Assembly (NCBI RefSeq): GCF_004361855.1
Contig: NZ_SNWQ01000010.1
Location: 62,001 to 126,000 of the forward strand
Reading direction: 5' to 3'
Origin: Kribbella caucasensis
Lineage (GTDB): Bacteria; Actinomycetota; Actinomycetes; Propionibacteriales; Kribbellaceae
Length of the DNA stretch: 64,000 bases
The notes beneath the pieces were generated by a model. The model made no database searches and was not told the DNA's origin. It worked only from the letters and a program-made list of their open reading frames with translations. This document shows positions 61,029 to 64,000 of this stretch, piece by piece. The translations under genes were made by a program, and so were the position numbers. Position 1 is the stretch's first letter; each line of letters begins with the position of its first letter.

Positions 61029-62026
61029 TCGCGGGGGTGGTGAAGGAGGCGGCCGGGGTGCTGGACCGGCGGTTCCTGCTCAACGCGTTCCTGCCGGCAC
61101 TGACTGTCCTGGGCGGACTGGCACTGGTGATCGCCGGCCTCGAACTGGGTGTCGGCCCGGCGATCAGGCGGCTCGGGAGTCAGGATTCGCTGCTCACCTC
61201 GTTCGAGGTGGCCGGTTTCGTGGTCGTGGTTGCGGTGCTCGCGGGCCTGCTCAGCAGCCTGGAGTCGGCTCTGTTCCGGCTCGCCGAAGGGTACTGGTGG
61301 GGTCCGCTGCGGCGCACTCTCGGTGCGCTGGGCAAACGCTGGCACCGCCGCCGGCTCGCTGCTCTGGGAGAGCAGATCGCGGACGATGCCGCGTACGAGA
61401 CGGTCTACCTCCGCTACCCACTGCCGACCCAGCCGGGTGAGGTGATGCCGACCCGGTTGGGCAACATCCTGAAGAACGCCGAGCTCTACCCCCGCGACCG
61501 GTACGAGATCGACGCCGTGCTGGTCTGGCCGCGGCTGTACCCGCTGCTTCCGGAGCGAATGGCGACTACGCTCAACGCCGCCCAGTCCGACGTCGCGCTG
61601 CTGCTCACCGCGGCGACCTGCGCCGCTGGGTTCGCTGTGGTTGCCGGAGGCTACGTGCTCGCCGCGGGTGGCTCGTCGGTGCTGTTCCTCGCCTGCTTCT
61701 GGGGCGGGATCGCCCTCGCCTGGCTGGCTTACCGGGCGGCGTGCTCGGCTGCGATCGGGTACGCCCAGCTGGTCAAGGCTGCGTTTGACATCGGCCGGAC
61801 CGAGCTGCGGGCCAAGCTTCCCGACGGCGATCCCGGTGAGGACGAGATGGCGTACTGGCGACGAGTCTGTGCCCAGTGGTACCGCAACGTCGCCACCGCG
61901 CACGCGCCGGCGCCGGAGCCGCCTGCGCCGGAGGACCCGCCGAAGGGCCTGGCGCTTCCGCTCTCAGTGTGGCTGCTCGGGAGCGCGGCCGTGGTCGGTG
62001 CCGCAGGCGCGATCCTGCTCGCTTGA
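61025..62026 (+). CDS. Five-helix membrane protein of the CHAT operon
   Basis: A 333-residue membrane protein with no family that I recognise. Hydrophobic helices lie near residues 18-42, 60-82, 190-213, 215-237 and 312-332. A basic cytosolic stretch of about 105 residues (85-190) contains YETVYLRYPLPTQPGEVMPTRLGNILKNAE and RDRYEIDAVLVWPRLYPLLPE, which look conserved. The ATG overlaps the previous stop. It is the last gene of the operon; a pore, scaffold or CHAT target are all possible. Confidence 0.8.
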   Translation: MIAGVVKEAAGVLDRRFLLNAFLPALTVLGGLALVIAGLELGVGPAIRRLGSQDSLLTSFEVAGFVVVVAVLAGLLSSLESALFRLAEGYWWGPLRRTLGALGKRWHRRRLAALGEQIADDAAYETVYLRYPLPTQPGEVMPTRLGNILKNAELYPRDRYEIDAVLVWPRLYPLLPERMATTLNAAQSDVALLLTAATCAAGFAVVAGGYVLAAGGSSVLFLACFWGGIALAWLAYRAACSAAIGYAQLVKAAFDIGRTELRAKLPDGDPGEDEMAYWRRVCAQWYRNVATAHAPAPEPPAPEDPPKGLALPLSVWLLGSAAVVGAAGAILLA

Positions 62027-62105
62027 GCGGGGCCTGGTCATCGGCCCAGCGGGGTCAGTGCGACGACCTCGTACGGCGGTGTCCCAGCCGTCGAGCCATG
62101 AAATC

Positions 62106-62137
62106 TTGACAGAGTTAAGTAAAGGGCCCAATATCCT
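62106..62137 (+). promoter_or_regulatory. Probable promoter of the GH27 gene
   Basis: TTGACA at 62106-62111 is a consensus -35 box; AT-rich bases with CAATAT at 62129-62134 (17-base gap) or TATCCT at 62132-62137 (20-base gap) may be the -10. The intervening GTTAAGTAAAG is the only AT-rich stretch nearby and could be an operator for a sugar regulator. The rest of the 196-base gap before the ATG at 62223 holds no further clear feature. It lies about 90 bases before the ATG, leaving a leader of about 85 bases. Confidence 0.5.
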
Positions 62138-62222
62138 ATCGGATCCGTGTTCCTGGAACGTGTGCCGAAGACCGCAGGCGCCAGGGGTCTCGGCTGTCAG
62201 ATGATCAGAGAGGTCGCCGCTC

Positions 62223-64000
62223 ATGACCAGATCCCTTCGAAACAAGGCGATGCGAGGCATGTTCGCGGTGCTCGCCGCCGTCGCCGTCGGCTCGGTTGGC
62301 CTGTCAGCCCCGTCGTCCGCCGTACCTGGCGGGAATGGGGCGCGTGAGCCGCATGGAGCTACGACGGCGCGCGCACCCAGCGCGGCGAGCATCAGCACTC
62401 CGGCGGGCGTCACCACGGCGGCGGGGCCGTCGCTCGGGCCGGCGGGGGAGGCGGCGCGGAAGCCGTACATGGGCTGGAGCAGTTACAGCATGCAGGTGTA
62501 CTCGCCCAACGGCGGCAGCTGGATCACGGCCGACCAGATCATCGCCCAGTCGGATGCGATGCATCAGAAACTCCAGCCGTTCGGGTACGAGTACATCAAC
62601 ATCGACGCCGCGTGGAACGGCGGCACCGACGGGTACGGCCGGCCGGTGCCGAGCAAGACGTTGTACCCGAACGGTCTGCAGGCGGTGATCGACCACATCC
62701 ACGCGAACGGCCAGAAGGTCGGGCTCTACAGCATCCCGGGAATCTCGAAGGCGATGCTGGACGCCAACCTTCCCGTGTACGGCCATCCGGGGTGCACGAC
62801 AGGGGATCTGGCTGTGCAACCGTTGCAGCAGGGGGACTACTGGGGTTTCGGGTACCGCATCGACATGACGAAGCCGTGCGCCCAGGCATACATCGACTCG
62901 ATCGCCGATCTCTTCGCCGAGTGGGGTGTCGACTTCCTGAAGTTCGACAGTGTGACGCCGGGCTCGGGGAAGAACGATCTCTCCCTGGACGCGCGCGACG
63001 AGGTGAAGGGATGGTCGCAAGCTCTCGCCCGGCACGGCATCTGGCTGGAACTCTCCTGGGCGCTCGACATCAACTACGCGGACTACTGGAAGCAGTGGGC
63101 GAACGGCTGGCGGGTCGACTGGGACGTCGAGTGCTACTGCCCGGGGGAGGCGCTCACGGCCTGGCCGAACATCGCGCGGCTCTTCCCCAGGGTGGCTGAC
63201 TGGTGGCGCCACGGTGGACCGGGTGGGTGGAACGATCTCGACTCCCTGAACGTCGGCAACGGCACGATGGACGGGCTGACCAAGGACGAGCGGCGTACGG
63301 CGGCGACGCTGTGGGCGGTCTCCGCCGCTCCGTTCTACATCGGCAACGACATGACCAGGCTCGACGCGTACGGCGTGGAACTGCTCACGAACCGCGAGGT
63401 GATCGCGGTCAACCAGGCGGGCCGTCCCGCGCAACCGGTGTCGACCAAGACCAACCGGCAGGTCTGGTACTCGCTCAACGCGGACAGCTCGTACACCGTC
63501 GCCCTGTTCAACCTCGGGACCACCGAGGCCAACATGACGGTGAACTGGGCCGATCTCGGACTGGACGGTTCCGCGACGGTGCGCGACCTGTGGGCGAAGA
63601 AGAATCTGGGCCAGTTCACCTCCGGCTACACCGCGGCGACCGTGCCGCCGCACGGGGTCCGCCTGTTCAAGGTCACGCCGCAGAAGGGCGCTGCGATCCG
63701 GGTCAACGACGACGATTTGCGGGTCTCGTACGACGGTGTCTGGCAGCGCAACGGGAACCGCGAGGTCCCGGCGGTCTCGGAACCGCTGTCGGTCACGGTG
63801 ACGGACACAAGCATCCCTGCTGAAGGGCATGCGGCGGCCACCGGCGTACGGACGGTTGAGCTGAACAACGATGACCCGGGAATCGTCTACACGGGTTCCT
63901 GGAGCCGGAGTACGGGCCGCGGGCTCGGTGACTATCAGGACGACGTGCAGTACACGGAGACCAACGGCGACGCCTTCACGCACAGCTTCGTCGGCAACGG
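62223..64000 (+). CDS. Secreted GH27 alpha-galactosidase-like enzyme (3' end cut by window)
   Basis: 592 codons, open at the window edge. A Sec signal peptide (AVLAAVAVGSVGLSAPSSA, about 15-33) is followed by a long low-complexity linker and a GH27 barrel: MGWSSYSMQ, nucleophile Asp242 in FLKFDSVTPGS, a likely acid/base Asp in RVDWDVECY, and GWNDLDSLNVGNG. Residues after about 495 begin a beta domain resembling a carbohydrate-binding module. Secretion contrasts with the cytosolic GH36 at 36402. Alpha-galactosidase or beta-L-arabinopyranosidase activity are both possible for this subgroup. Not part of the CHAT operon. Confidence 0.9.
   Translation, partial: MTRSLRNKAMRGMFAVLAAVAVGSVGLSAPSSAVPGGNGAREPHGATTARAPSAASISTPAGVTTAAGPSLGPAGEAARKPYMGWSSYSMQVYSPNGGSWITADQIIAQSDAMHQKLQPFGYEYINIDAAWNGGTDGYGRPVPSKTLYPNGLQAVIDHIHANGQKVGLYSIPGISKAMLDANLPVYGHPGCTTGDLAVQPLQQGDYWGFGYRIDMTKPCAQAYIDSIADLFAEWGVDFLKFDSVTPGSGKNDLSLDARDEVKGWSQALARHGIWLELSWALDINYADYWKQWANGWRVDWDVECYCPGEALTAWPNIARLFPRVADWWRHGGPGGWNDLDSLNVGNGTMDGLTKDERRTAATLWAVSAAPFYIGNDMTRLDAYGVELLTNREVIAVNQAGRPAQPVSTKTNRQVWYSLNADSSYTVALFNLGTTEANMTVNWADLGLDGSATVRDLWAKKNLGQFTSGYTAATVPPHGVRLFKVTPQKGAAIRVNDDDLRVSYDGVWQRNGNREVPAVSEPLSVTVTDTSIPAEGHAAATGVRTVELNNDDPGIVYTGSWSRSTGRGLGDYQDDVQYTETNGDAFTHSFVGN

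Noticed and set aside
1..64000. CRISPR arrays, tRNA or rRNA genes, prophage, intact insertion sequences
   Set aside because: No regularly spaced repeats, cloverleaf-like sequence, phage structural gene or transposase frame was seen on either strand.

Overview
The window is high-GC, densely packed DNA with many ATGA/GTGA start-stop overlaps, GTG and TTG starts behind strong Shine-Dalgarno (SD) sequences, Tat-type lipoproteins, and FadR-, TetR-, PucR-, HxlR- and MmyB-type regulators. This points to a soil actinobacterium, most likely of the Nocardioidaceae/Kribbella type. The genus is inferred from style and gene content, not proven. I saw no rRNA, tRNA, CRISPR array or intact insertion sequence.

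Layout. (1) 1-4730: a minus-strand sugar ABC-transport operon (two permeases, a Tat lipoprotein, an unknown protein, a Gfo/Idh/MocA oxidoreductase). It is read from a promoter framed by two direct repeats, with a divergent TetR gene. (2) 5413-18247: a propane/phenol-type soluble diiron monooxygenase locus. It holds a divergent AcoR/MimR-like regulator with a degenerate ATPase, prmABCD, an amidohydrolase, a DUF59 protein, an alcohol dehydrogenase, a dedicated GroEL-like chaperonin and, directly continuing, feoA-feoB ferrous-iron uptake. (3) 18260-20045: psuK-psuG, pseudouridine salvage. (4) 20156-24779: a zinc-less oxidoreductase with an HxlR gene that lacks a normal start, then a drug exporter/alcohol dehydrogenase pair and a MmyB-like regulator. 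(5) 24780-25207: no intact gene, possible gene debris; then a Tat-secreted protein of unknown function.

(6) 26634-39431: a fucosylated-glycan utilisation locus. A FadR-type regulator and L-fuconate dehydratase face a long plus-strand operon of GH95 and GH29 fucosidases, an oligosaccharide ABC importer, a GH36 alpha-galactosidase and a GH43 enzyme. (7) 39532-49565: a hydroxyproline catabolic locus with two proline-racemase-family enzymes, an amino-acid ABC importer, a DHDPS-family deaminase, a DadA-like oxidase, a GntR/FCD regulator, an aldehyde dehydrogenase and an atypical SDR. A good promoter carries a perfect FadR-type operator. An IS200/IS605-like non-autonomous element sits directly in front of the regulator. 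(8) 49553-54174: PucR, methylmalonate-semialdehyde dehydrogenase and a class-III aminotransferase, for beta-amino acid or amine breakdown.

(9) 54198-56449: small genes (PPOX-fold, TfoX-N-like, VOC, YafY/WYL). (10) 56596-62026: a tightly coupled operon with a mini-ORF, a very large membrane-anchored TPR-CHAT protease, a CBS-like/zinc-binding small protein and a five-helix membrane protein. This is my best candidate for an undescribed protease-signalling or defence system. (11) 62223-end: a secreted GH27 alpha-galactosidase-like enzyme, cut by the window edge.
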